Below, piece by piece: positions 1 through 7,354 of a stretch of DNA of 41,191 nt. The stretch's first letter is position 1; each line of letters begins with the position of its first letter. The DNA lies in assembly GCA_013151015.1 (NCBI GenBank), contig JAADJA010000116.1, forward strand, positions 1-41,191, written 5' to 3'. This DNA is from Chlorobiota bacterium (GTDB lineage: Bacteria > Bacteroidota > Bacteroidia > Bacteroidales > JAADJA01). The notes below the pieces were generated by a model that did no database searches, had not been told where the DNA came from, and saw nothing but the letters and a program-made list of their open reading frames with translations. The position numbers were made by a program, and so were the translations under genes.

Positions 1-63
1 TCCCTTGCCGCTTTACTCAGCCTTATTGGTTTACCGTTTGCCATAAAAAAACTAAAAAGTTAG
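1..63 (+). CDS. C-terminal fragment of a membrane protein (truncated by window edge)
   Basis: Reading from base 1 in frame 1 gives 20 codons and a TAG stop at 61-63. The peptide is SLAALLSLIGLPFAIKKLKS, a hydrophobic stretch followed by a lysine-rich tail. That is what the last transmembrane helix and cytoplasmic end of a transporter, for example of the MFS type, would look like. The gene converges on nusA, with 46 bases between the two stop codons. The family cannot be named from 20 residues. The peptide is short enough that chance remains possible. Confidence 0.5.
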   Translation, partial: SLAALLSLIGLPFAIKKLKS

Positions 64-109
64 TCCTGTATAAATTACTAAATAAATTGTATTCTGATTA
101 AAGATGTCC

Positions 110-1345
110 CTATTCAAATTCCTCTTTAAAAATCCTCAACACCTCTTTGATTGTCTCATCCTCAAGGTCAGTTCGTTTTACCAAGTCATCAAATCCAATT
201 TCCAATACACTTTTGGCCGTATCACAACCAATGGCTTTTAGTGCATCAATGATCCACTGATCAATTTCATCAGCAAATTCGAGCAAATCAACATCCTCGG
301 CTTCCTCAACCGCTTCGCGGAACACATCAATTTCATAACCCGTAAGTTTTCCGGCAAGCTTGATATTAAAACCACCTTTCCCGATGGCGAGCGAAACCTG
401 ATCGGGCTTCAAATAAACTTCCGCCCTCTTTTCCTCTTCAAGGATTTTGATGGAAGTAATCTTTGCCGGACTTAAAGCCCTTGATATATATAAAGAAGAA
501 TTTGTTGTATAATTGATTACATCAATATTTTCATTTTTCAATTCGCGCACAATCCCGTGGATACGTGATCCTTTCATCCCAACACATGCCCCAACCGGAT
601 CAATTCTGTCGTCATAGGATTCAACGGCAATTTTTGCCCTTTCACCGGGTATCCTCACAATATTTTTAATGGTGATCAATCCATCATAAACCTCGGGCAC
701 TTCTGCTTCAAAAAGCCTGTCGAGGAAAATAGGGGAAGTCCTTGATAAGATTACGGCCGGTGAATTGTTCCTCATATCGACCCGGGCAACAACCGCCCGT
801 ATGGTTTCACCTTTTCTGTAAAAATCGGATGGGATTTGTTCTGTTTTCGGGAGGATCAATTCAATGCCTTCATCGTCAAGGATCAGTATTTCTTTTTTCC
901 AAATCTGATAAACTTCCCCGGTAACGATGTCCCCTACTTTTTCTTTGTATTTTTTATAAACATTGTCCTTTTCAAATTCCTGGATTTTCGAAATCAGGTT
1001 TTGACGAATGGACAATATTTCCCTTCTTCCAAAATCGCCCAACTTTATTTCCTCCGAAACCTCTTCCCCAACTTCAAAATCAGGCTCTATTTTAATGGCT
1101 TCCGAATAGGCAATCTGAGTTCCTTCATCTTCCAGTTCATCATCCTCGACAATATCCCTGAACCTCCAGATTTCGAGGTCACCTTTATCAATATTCACAA
1201 TGATGTCGATATTTTCTGAAGTCCCGTATTTCTTCTCTAGCAAACTTTTAAAAATATCTTCAAGTATGCGCATCATTGTTTCCCTTTCGATATTCTTGAA
1301 TTCCTTGAATTCCGAAAAAGTTTCGACCAAATTGATGTTTTCCAT
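110..1345 (-). CDS. nusA: Transcription termination/antitermination factor NusA
   Basis: NusA binds RNA polymerase and nascent RNA and modulates pausing, termination and antitermination in the cytoplasm. The 411-residue protein has the usual order: an N-terminal polymerase-binding domain (about 1-125), an S1 RNA-binding domain (about 135-202, starting KVGDIVTGEV), KH1 with the GMKG loop near 256-259, and KH2 with IGKGG near 321-325. It ends with a helix-hairpin-helix-like segment (about 362-405). It lacks the duplicated acidic C-terminal repeats of the longer E. coli protein, which is normal outside Gammaproteobacteria. The ATG at 1345 lies 29 bases after the rimP stop, so the two are probably co-transcribed. 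infB does not follow; the neighbour on that side is a converging gene. Confidence 0.97.
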   Translation of the reverse strand: MENINLVETFSEFKEFKNIERETMMRILEDIFKSLLEKKYGTSENIDIIVNIDKGDLEIWRFRDIVEDDELEDEGTQIAYSEAIKIEPDFEVGEEVSEEIKLGDFGRREILSIRQNLISKIQEFEKDNVYKKYKEKVGDIVTGEVYQIWKKEILILDDEGIELILPKTEQIPSDFYRKGETIRAVVARVDMRNNSPAVILSRTSPIFLDRLFEAEVPEVYDGLITIKNIVRIPGERAKIAVESYDDRIDPVGACVGMKGSRIHGIVRELKNENIDVINYTTNSSLYISRALSPAKITSIKILEEEKRAEVYLKPDQVSLAIGKGGFNIKLAGKLTGYEIDVFREAVEEAEDVDLLEFADEIDQWIIDALKAIGCDTAKSVLEIGFDDLVKRTDLEDETIKEVLRIFKEEFE

Positions 1346-1374
1346 TTTAAAATTATTCTGTTGTTTTTTTCTAT

Positions 1375-1824
1375 TTATTTCTTAAACGAGATTACAGGCT
1401 TTGCTTCCAATATCCTATCAAAAGGAATAGTCATGAACACTTTTTCCTTTTTCTTTTTCCCAACTGACATCTCAAGTTCTATTTCTTTATCGGTCAATGA
1501 TTTTAAAACACCTGCTTTCTTTTCATCGTCTTTTGCAAGCACCTCAATTTCCTTACCGACATATTTTTTATACTGCCTTAACAATTTAAACGGCCTGTCG
1601 AGCCCGGGCGAAGAAACCCTGAGTTCATAGTCCTCCTCATCCCGGTCGTACCTTGATTCGATTTCCCTGCTCACTTTCACGCACTCGCTTATGGGCATTC
1701 CTTCATCGCCATCCACCAACACATTGATTGAGTTTTTATGGTTGATGCTTACTTCAACAAGGAATTTGTCCCCTTCCCCAAGAAAATCGTTCACAATACG
1801 TTCGATGTCTTTTTTATTGATCAT
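1375..1824 (-). CDS. rimP: Ribosome maturation factor RimP
   Basis: RimP helps mature the 30S ribosomal subunit. The 149-residue length is typical. Residues about 1-80 form the N-terminal alpha/beta domain, containing ISECVKVSREIESRYD and the family hallmark YELRVSSPGLDRPFK. The C-terminal part, about 85-149, is the SH3-like domain. The ATG at 1824 is the only good start. rimP directly precedes nusA, the conserved bacterial order. A hairpin with a T-rich tail ends only about 8 bases before this ATG, inside the apparent transcript leader (see separate entries). Confidence 0.96.
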   Translation of the reverse strand: MINKKDIERIVNDFLGEGDKFLVEVSINHKNSINVLVDGDEGMPISECVKVSREIESRYDRDEEDYELRVSSPGLDRPFKLLRQYKKYVGKEIEVLAKDDEKKAGVLKSLTDKEIELEMSVGKKKKEKVFMTIPFDRILEAKPVISFKK

Positions 1825-1831
1825 AAACCCT

Positions 1832-1858
1832 AATAAAAGAGGGGACTAAAGCCCCCTC
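1832..1858 (-). terminator. Terminator-like hairpin between tkt and rimP, inside the rimP leader
   Basis: On the minus strand GAGGGG pairs with CCCCTC. A G-T pair and a C-G pair extend this to 8 base pairs, closing a TTTA loop, and TTTTATT follows. The simplest role is the intrinsic terminator of pdxB-tkt. It lies downstream of the best rimP promoter match, so rimP-nusA transcripts would also contain it, which would allow attenuation. Confidence 0.7.
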
Positions 1859-1919
1859 AACTCGTAATTCCTGTATATTAATCAACCCGAAGGTTATAAA
1901 TATCGCTCAAAAAGCGGTG

Positions 1920-1949
1920 CAAAGATATACATTTTAATTAAATAGCAAA
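1920..1949 (-). promoter_or_regulatory. Predicted promoter of rimP-nusA
   Basis: The minus strand carries TTTG (1949-1946), 18 bases, then TATCTTTG (1927-1920). This matches the Bacteroidota consensus TTTG...TAnnTTTG exactly. It lies between the tkt stop and the rimP hairpin. The predicted leader is about 90 bases long. Confidence 0.6.
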
Positions 1950-1961
1950 GATTGCGCATTT

Positions 1962-3995
1962 TTATTTTCCCATAAAACCCAGCACCTTCATTGCAACATC
2001 TTTTCCCAAGAAACCAAATTTTTCATCCAAAACAGAATAAGGAGCAGAATACCCAAAATGATCCATACCGATTACGTTTCCATTTGCGCCCACAAGCCCT
2101 TCAAGGGTAACGGACAATCCCGCTGTGAGACCAACAACTGGAACACCTTCCGGGATTACTATTTTTTGATAAGCTTCATCCTGTGAACGGAAAACCCCTT
2201 CGGAAATGACCGAAACAACACGTGAATTTATTCCATTTTCCTTTTGAAGAATACCAGCCGCTTCAATTAAGGTTGCAACTTCTGAGCCGCTGGCAACAAG
2301 TACCACATCCATTTTCCCTTTTGCTTCCTGTGCAATATAAGCCCCTTTCTTCGATTGCAGTGCATCATCAAAACGGTTTCCTGATTTTGTTGGAATATCC
2401 ACGATATTCTGTCTCGACAAGATTAAGGCCGTTGGTGTGGTTTTATTGTCCAAGGCCATTTCCCAGGCCACCAGTGTTTCGTTGGCATCGGCCGGGCGCA
2501 ATGCCATCAGGCTGTTGTTTCCCGAATGGTTTTTTAGCTTTTCCATCAACCGGATTTGCGCTTCCTGTTCAACAGGTTGATGTGTGGGGCCATCCTCCCC
2601 TACCCTGAACGAATCATGTGTCCATACATATTTTACGGGAAGACCCATCAATGCGGCCATACGCACTGCCGGTTTCATGTAATCGGAAAAAACAAAGAAA
2701 GTCCCACAGACGGGGACGATATTGTGCAGCGCCATTCCATTTGCCATGGCTGCCATTGTAAGTTCCGAAACGCCGGCATTTAAGAATGCCCCGCTAAAAT
2801 CACCACGGACAATGGGTTGGGTGTTTTTCAGGAATCCTTCAGTTTTGTCGCTGTTGGAAAGGTCGGCAGAGATAACCACCATATTTTCTATCAAACCAGA
2901 GAATTCAGACAATACCACACTCGAAGCCGACCTTGTGGCACTATTCGCCTTGATGGGGATTTTACTAAAGTCGATGGGAGGGGTTTTACCTGCCAGGATT
3001 GCTTCATATTTTTCTGCCAATTCAGGGTTTTCGTTTTTCCATTCTACGTAACGGGCTTTCTTTTCCGCCATTACAGCAGCTTTCTTTTTCAGCACTTCCG
3101 TGTAATACTCCCCGACTTCGGGAAATATTTCAAATGGATCGTCCGGGTTTCCCCCCAGGTTTTGAATCGACTTTATAACTGATGCGCCTGCATTGCTCAC
3201 GGGTTGGCCGTGTGTTGAGACCATCCCTTCAAATGATTTATCATCTTCGGTCCTAAGCCCTTTCCCCATTATGGTTTTACCAATAATCAAAACCGGTTTG
3301 TCTCTTTCCTGGTTTGCCTTCATCAATGCACCCCGGATTTCATCTTCATCATTTCCATCAATGGTCATCACTTTCCAGCCCCAGGCACGGTATTTTGCTG
3401 CAGTATCTTCACTGCTTACCTCCTCCACTTTTGTGGAAAGCTGCACATCATTCGAATCAAAAAACAGGATAAGGTTGTTCAAGCCCAAATGTCCGGCAAT
3501 CCGTCCCGCTCCCTGGGAAATCTCTTCCTGCACTCCCCCATCCGAAACAAAGGCATATGTTTTATGTTCCAAAAAACCGCCAAAACGGGCAACCAGGAGC
3601 CGCTCGGCTATGGCAGCACCCACGGCCATTGCATGTCCCTGACCAAGCGGCCCGGAAGTGTTTTCGACACCCCGCTTTACATCCAACTCGGGATGGCCGG
3701 GCGTAATGCTTTGCCATTGCCGGAAGTTTTTCAAATCCTCAAGCGAGTATGTGCCCACCATTGCAAGCATGGAATACAACATGGGCGACATATGTCCAGG
3801 GTCGAGGAAAAACCTGTCGCGCAATGGGTTTGCCATATCATTTGGGTCAAAATCCAGAAACTCCGAATAGAGGATATTGATATAATCGGCACCGCCCATT
3901 GCCCCTCCGGGATGCCCCGATCTTGATTTTTCGACCATGGCCACGGTCAGTACACGGATATTGTCGGCTGCTTTGTTTGCGATTGTTTTGTTCAT
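1962..3995 (-). CDS. tkt: Transketolase
   Basis: Transketolase moves two-carbon units between sugar phosphates in the pentose phosphate pathway, using thiamine diphosphate. The 677-residue length is normal. SGHPGGAMGG near residue 26 is the N-terminal substrate/cofactor segment, SDGGVQEE near 152 is the diphosphate-binding region, and LSNSDKTEGF and NAGVSELTMAAMANG start the pyrimidine-binding domain with its catalytic Glu. HDSFRVGEDGPTHQP carries the active-site His. SDGG replaces the textbook GDG, but this is usual in the Bacteroidales branch. The ATG overlaps the pdxB stop in ATGA, indicating translational coupling. A terminator-like hairpin follows the stop. Confidence 0.96.
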   Translation of the reverse strand: MNKTIANKAADNIRVLTVAMVEKSRSGHPGGAMGGADYINILYSEFLDFDPNDMANPLRDRFFLDPGHMSPMLYSMLAMVGTYSLEDLKNFRQWQSITPGHPELDVKRGVENTSGPLGQGHAMAVGAAIAERLLVARFGGFLEHKTYAFVSDGGVQEEISQGAGRIAGHLGLNNLILFFDSNDVQLSTKVEEVSSEDTAAKYRAWGWKVMTIDGNDEDEIRGALMKANQERDKPVLIIGKTIMGKGLRTEDDKSFEGMVSTHGQPVSNAGASVIKSIQNLGGNPDDPFEIFPEVGEYYTEVLKKKAAVMAEKKARYVEWKNENPELAEKYEAILAGKTPPIDFSKIPIKANSATRSASSVVLSEFSGLIENMVVISADLSNSDKTEGFLKNTQPIVRGDFSGAFLNAGVSELTMAAMANGMALHNIVPVCGTFFVFSDYMKPAVRMAALMGLPVKYVWTHDSFRVGEDGPTHQPVEQEAQIRLMEKLKNHSGNNSLMALRPADANETLVAWEMALDNKTTPTALILSRQNIVDIPTKSGNRFDDALQSKKGAYIAQEAKGKMDVVLVASGSEVATLIEAAGILQKENGINSRVVSVISEGVFRSQDEAYQKIVIPEGVPVVGLTAGLSVTLEGLVGANGNVIGMDHFGYSAPYSVLDEKFGFLGKDVAMKVLGFMGK

Positions 3996-5119
3996 TTGAT
4001 TATTGTTTTAAACCCTAGTTTATTTACGAATCCTATTATTTTTTTATTGCAATTATTCATTTTAAAAAGGTATGCCCCAAATTCATGGCGAAAGGGATAA
4101 TTTCCCCGCAACGATTCAAATTCCCGAACGGAAGCCCGAAATCCCTTATCATCTTTTTCAATATTATAAGTTGCCAATATCATTTCATGGATTATTTCCA
4201 AATTATTTTTCCCTAAACAATCAATTGAAATAATATTTTGTTCCGGGGGTTTTATTTCGGGATACCAGTTATCCAGGCCTAAATTAAAAAACCTGCTAAT
4301 GGCCTTCACCGCCATCGCCGTTCCGGTTGCTTTCCCTTCGATGGAATATCCGGCAATATGCGGGGTTGCAATGTCAACAACCCGCAAAAGTTCATTGTCG
4401 ATTTCCGGTTCGTTTTCCCAAACATCAATAACCGAATGTTTTATTGTTTGATCGCTTATTGCATTTTTCAATGCTTTTGTGTCCACCACTTCCCCCCTTG
4501 ATGTATTAATGATCAAAATGGGTTTTTTCACTTTTTCAAAAAAGGGCTTATCGGCAACGTGGAATGTCCTGTGTTTTCCGCTCTTTGTTAAAGGGACATG
4601 GAAGGTAATTATATCGGCTTCCTCTTGAAGTCTGTCCAATGGTAAAAAACCCGGCCTTCCTTCCACTTCTTCCCTCGGTGGGTCGCTCAACAAAACCTTC
4701 AGACCGAGGGCCTTTGCACTTTCCTCAATTCGGGAACCAATATGGCCAACGCCAACAATCCCGATTACCAATCCATCCAGGGAAAGCTTTTTCCCGATTG
4801 CAAAATTCAATATTGCGGCCAACACATATTGTCCCACGGCAACTGAATTGCACCCTGCCGCATTTGCCCAATGTATGTTGTTTTTTTCACAAAATACCTT
4901 GTCAATATGGTCGTCGCCGATGGTGGCCGTTGCAATAAATTTGATTTTCGTGTTTTCAAGAAGGGCAGCACTGCATTTTGTTATGGAACGGGTAATAAGT
5001 GCATCGGCATCAAGCAAATCTTTCTTTGTAATTTGATTTCCCTGAAGAAAGGCCATTTCCACCCCTGGGCCAAACACATTTTCCAAAAAAGGGATTTTAC
5101 TATCAGCAACTATTTTCAT
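3992..5119 (-). CDS. pdxB: 4-phosphoerythronate dehydrogenase
   Basis: PdxB oxidises 4-phosphoerythronate with NAD in the DXP-dependent pathway to pyridoxal 5-phosphate. The 375-residue protein has the D-2-hydroxyacid dehydrogenase fold. It shows GCNSVAVGQYV, the NAD-binding GIVGVGHIGS, NTSRGEVVDTKAL with the catalytic Arg, VIDVWENEPEI with the catalytic Glu, and TPHIAGYSIEGKATGT with the catalytic His. The GYSIEGK segment and the C-terminal dimerisation tail with NYPFRHEF separate PdxB from SerA-type relatives. I chose the ATG at 5119 (MKIVADSKIPF) over an in-frame TTG three codons upstream. Its TGA overlaps the tkt start. Confidence 0.94.
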   Translation of the reverse strand: MKIVADSKIPFLENVFGPGVEMAFLQGNQITKKDLLDADALITRSITKCSAALLENTKIKFIATATIGDDHIDKVFCEKNNIHWANAAGCNSVAVGQYVLAAILNFAIGKKLSLDGLVIGIVGVGHIGSRIEESAKALGLKVLLSDPPREEVEGRPGFLPLDRLQEEADIITFHVPLTKSGKHRTFHVADKPFFEKVKKPILIINTSRGEVVDTKALKNAISDQTIKHSVIDVWENEPEIDNELLRVVDIATPHIAGYSIEGKATGTAMAVKAISRFFNLGLDNWYPEIKPPEQNIISIDCLGKNNLEIIHEMILATYNIEKDDKGFRASVREFESLRGNYPFRHEFGAYLFKMNNCNKKIIGFVNKLGFKTIIK

Positions 5120-5151
5120 GAAACCCAATTAACGGAGTATTAATTTTGGCG

Positions 5152-5159
5152 CAAAAGTA
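5152..5159 (-). promoter_or_regulatory. Predicted -7 element of pdxB-tkt
   Basis: The minus strand reads TACTTTTG, an exact match to TAnnTTTG, about 33 bases before the pdxB ATG. A T-rich TTTTC lies roughly 19 bases further upstream in place of a canonical TTTG. Confidence 0.5.
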
Positions 5160-5253
5160 AAAAACAAAACTTTGTTGAAAATGGATTGTTAATAATTGAT
5201 GAAAAAAGAAAGGATGTGTCGGATCTCTATTGTCCAATGTCGGATGATGAAAA

Positions 5254-6009
5254 CTAAAACCTATAGCCAATCTGCACCATATACCTTAAGCCAAAACCAA
5301 AACTTGTGGAGGCGCCATTTTCATCGATCAGTTTTTCATCCACGAGTTTTTCAAGACCCGGAATAAGCCCATACAAAACATCCTGTACCCCTTGAAGGTA
5401 TTCGTCTTCTTCTTCTGTGGTCAAGTCGCTCTGTAAACCCAGTTGATAATTGTACATGGAAATAGAAGGCCCCATGAATATCAGGTCAATGGTCAGCTTT
5501 TCTTTTATCACGAACTGGTATCCCAACTCTGCCCCGACACTAAGGATATTAAGCTTCCCGTCAAGCATTAGTTCACCCTGAACCGTTGGACTATTGATTA
5601 CTTCAATATTATTTGAAAATTCATAATGGTGAAAAGAGCCATAAACGCCCCAATAAATACCGTCAGGGGCCGGACTGACATTCCGGCCTTTCATGTAGAA
5701 ACGATAATCCCCTGAGACAGAATAACCAAACCTTTTATTTGCACTCTTAATATTCAGGCTATCGTAAATCCCGGAAGATGGCAGTTCAAAGTAACCCGCA
5801 TTCACCGAAAAAGAACGTTTAGGGGTCAATATCCTTTCATACGAAAAGTTGATGTTTTTATAGCTCCACAACATGAATGGGGTCATGTTCCATTTTACGA
5901 TATTCCTTTTGTAATTTGACGGAAGCGTGTCGGCAGTATATTGTGCCTGGATATTTTCAATGGCAAAAAGAAAGATAATGGCGAAAAATAAAAGTACATG
6001 TTTTTTCAT
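5254..6009 (-). CDS. Putative outer-membrane beta-barrel protein
   Basis: I do not recognise a named family with certainty. The protein is about 251 residues. From the ATG at 6009 it begins MKKHVLLFFAIIFLFAIENIQAQ, a clear Sec signal peptide with probable cleavage after IQA. The rest is rich in alternating aromatic and polar strands (for example NINFSYERILTPKRSFSVNAGY, shown here only as an example of the pattern near residues 55-75). It ends in an aromatic residue, YMVQIGYRF, as outer-membrane barrels do. Another ATG at 6018 would add three residues. The Glu-rich stretch TEEEDEYLQ is probably an external loop. Divergent promoter elements separate it from the GNAT-like gene. Confidence 0.7.
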   Translation of the reverse strand: MKKHVLLFFAIIFLFAIENIQAQYTADTLPSNYKRNIVKWNMTPFMLWSYKNINFSYERILTPKRSFSVNAGYFELPSSGIYDSLNIKSANKRFGYSVSGDYRFYMKGRNVSPAPDGIYWGVYGSFHHYEFSNNIEVINSPTVQGELMLDGKLNILSVGAELGYQFVIKEKLTIDLIFMGPSISMYNYQLGLQSDLTTEEEDEYLQGVQDVLYGLIPGLEKLVDEKLIDENGASTSFGFGLRYMVQIGYRF

Positions 6010-6037
6010 ACAAATCATTTTAGTGGAAATGTTGCTG

Positions 6038-6045
6038 CAAAAGTA
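6038..6045 (-). promoter_or_regulatory. Predicted -7 element of the outer-membrane protein gene
   Basis: The minus strand reads TACTTTTG, an exact TAnnTTTG match, 29 bases upstream of the ATG at 6009. It lies back to back with the promoter of the gene starting at 6175. Confidence 0.5.
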
Positions 6046-6116
6046 AGTAATTAATGAACCCATCACTAACAAGTGTAGTCCTGGTTTTCGTGTTTCATTA
6101 TTTCCCAGGTTACTGT

Positions 6117-6149
6117 TTTGCCCTTGATAAATATTTATTTCTATATTTG
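6117..6149 (+). promoter_or_regulatory. Predicted promoter of the GNAT-like gene
   Basis: TTTG (6117-6120), 21 bases, then TATATTTG (6142-6149) match both elements of the Bacteroidota promoter. The ATG follows 25 bases later. This also argues against the longer frame that opens with TTG at 6118, because that would lie inside the promoter. Confidence 0.6.
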
Positions 6150-6174
6150 CGGAACTTCGGGAACTACAATCACT

Positions 6175-7353
6175 ATGGAAAATAATTTCGCACTAAAAGA
6201 GGTCAAAAGGAAAAAAGACATAAAACGTTTCCTTGATTTTCCGGCCACTCTCTATAAGGGAAAAACCAATTGGATCCGCCCACTGGATGGGGATATCGAA
6301 AAAGTTTTTGACCCCAAAAAGAACAAACTCTTCAAGAAAGGAAAGGCTGTCCGTTGGATATTAACGGACAAAGATTCCAAAGTTGTTGGAAGGATTGCTG
6401 CATTTTATGATGAGAGATCGGCACATAAAAACGATCAACCGACCGGTGGATGTGGTTTTTTCGACTGTGTTAACAATCAACAGGCCGCAAACACCCTATT
6501 TAATGCTGCAAAAAAATGGTTGGTGAAAAAAGGGATGGAAGCCATGGACGGCCCCATAAATTTTGGGCCCCGCGACCACTTCTGGGGTTGCCTCTATGAG
6601 GGGTTTTATGAACCGGTTTACAAAATGCCCTTCAACCACAAATATTACAACAACCTATTTGAAAGCTATGGGTTCCGGGATTTTTTCAAGCAATACACAT
6701 TCCATATACCATTTATACCTGGGAAACTGCATCCGGTAATCTATGAAAAAGCCATACGATTGAGCAGGGAAGCAAAATACACTTTCCGCAACCACGACAC
6801 AAAAAACCCGGAAAGATCGGCATCGGATTTCTTGAAAATATTTAATGCGGCATGGGCAAAGTTCCCGGGAGTGAGCATGATGCGAAAAGCGCAGGCCAAG
6901 GCGATGTTCAATGCAATGAAAAAAGTAATCGATCCAAAACTGATCATCTTTGGATATTATGAAGACAAACCCATTGCATTCTTTATCATGATGCCCGACC
7001 TCTACCAAATCATCCGCAACTTCAATGGCAAATTCCATTTCTTCAACAAACTCAGGTTGATGTTCCAATTAAAAGTGATGAAGGTATGCACACGGGCCAT
7101 CGGCCTCATTTTCGGTGTGGTCCCTGAATTCCAGGGAAAAGGTGTTGCGGAAGGGATGATTGTTTTTTTTGAGGATGAAGTTAGAAAAGGAGGGATTAAT
7201 TATACCGACTTAGAGATGAACTGGATTGGGGAATTCAACCCAAAAATGATCAAACTTGTTAAGCAAATTGGTGGAAAAGTAAGGAAAACCCATATCACCT
7301 ACCGCTACCTTTTCGACAGGGAAAAGGAATTTGTGAGGGGGAAGGTGATTTAG
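6175..7353 (+). CDS. GNAT-superfamily acyltransferase-like protein
   Basis: The protein is 392 residues and cytoplasmic, with no signal peptide. Its last third resembles a GNAT fold: GVVPEFQGKGVAEGMI near residue 318 fits the acetyl-CoA-binding motif A (Q/R-x-x-G-x-G/A), followed by TDLEMNWIGEFNPKMIKLVKQIGG, whose N-x-K-M-x-x-L-x-x-x-G arrangement is typical of motif B. The first half (FPATLYKGKTNWIRPL, then MDGPINFGPRDHFWG) belongs to a conserved but uncharacterised Bacteroidota group. The substrate is unknown. The ATG at 6175 sits just downstream of a good promoter. Its stop is one base from the stop of the converging transposase. Confidence 0.7.
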   Translation: MENNFALKEVKRKKDIKRFLDFPATLYKGKTNWIRPLDGDIEKVFDPKKNKLFKKGKAVRWILTDKDSKVVGRIAAFYDERSAHKNDQPTGGCGFFDCVNNQQAANTLFNAAKKWLVKKGMEAMDGPINFGPRDHFWGCLYEGFYEPVYKMPFNHKYYNNLFESYGFRDFFKQYTFHIPFIPGKLHPVIYEKAIRLSREAKYTFRNHDTKNPERSASDFLKIFNAAWAKFPGVSMMRKAQAKAMFNAMKKVIDPKLIIFGYYEDKPIAFFIMMPDLYQIIRNFNGKFHFFNKLRLMFQLKVMKVCTRAIGLIFGVVPEFQGKGVAEGMIVFFEDEVRKGGINYTDLEMNWIGEFNPKMIKLVKQIGGKVRKTHITYRYLFDREKEFVRGKVI

Positions 7354-7354
7354 G

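Noticed and set aside
742-1385. Plus-strand open frames opposite nusA and rimP
   Set aside because: They are antisense shadows of clearly recognised minus-strand genes, with no family resemblance and no promoter match.
3660-3670. Idea that the SDGG motif in transketolase (in place of GDG) marks a non-functional or unusual enzyme
   Set aside because: The Bacteroidales transketolase branch normally carries SDGG, and the other catalytic motifs are intact.
6118-6174. Longer GNAT-like protein starting at TTG 6118
   Set aside because: That region contains both elements of a strong promoter match, and the extra residues look unlike a protein N-terminus.
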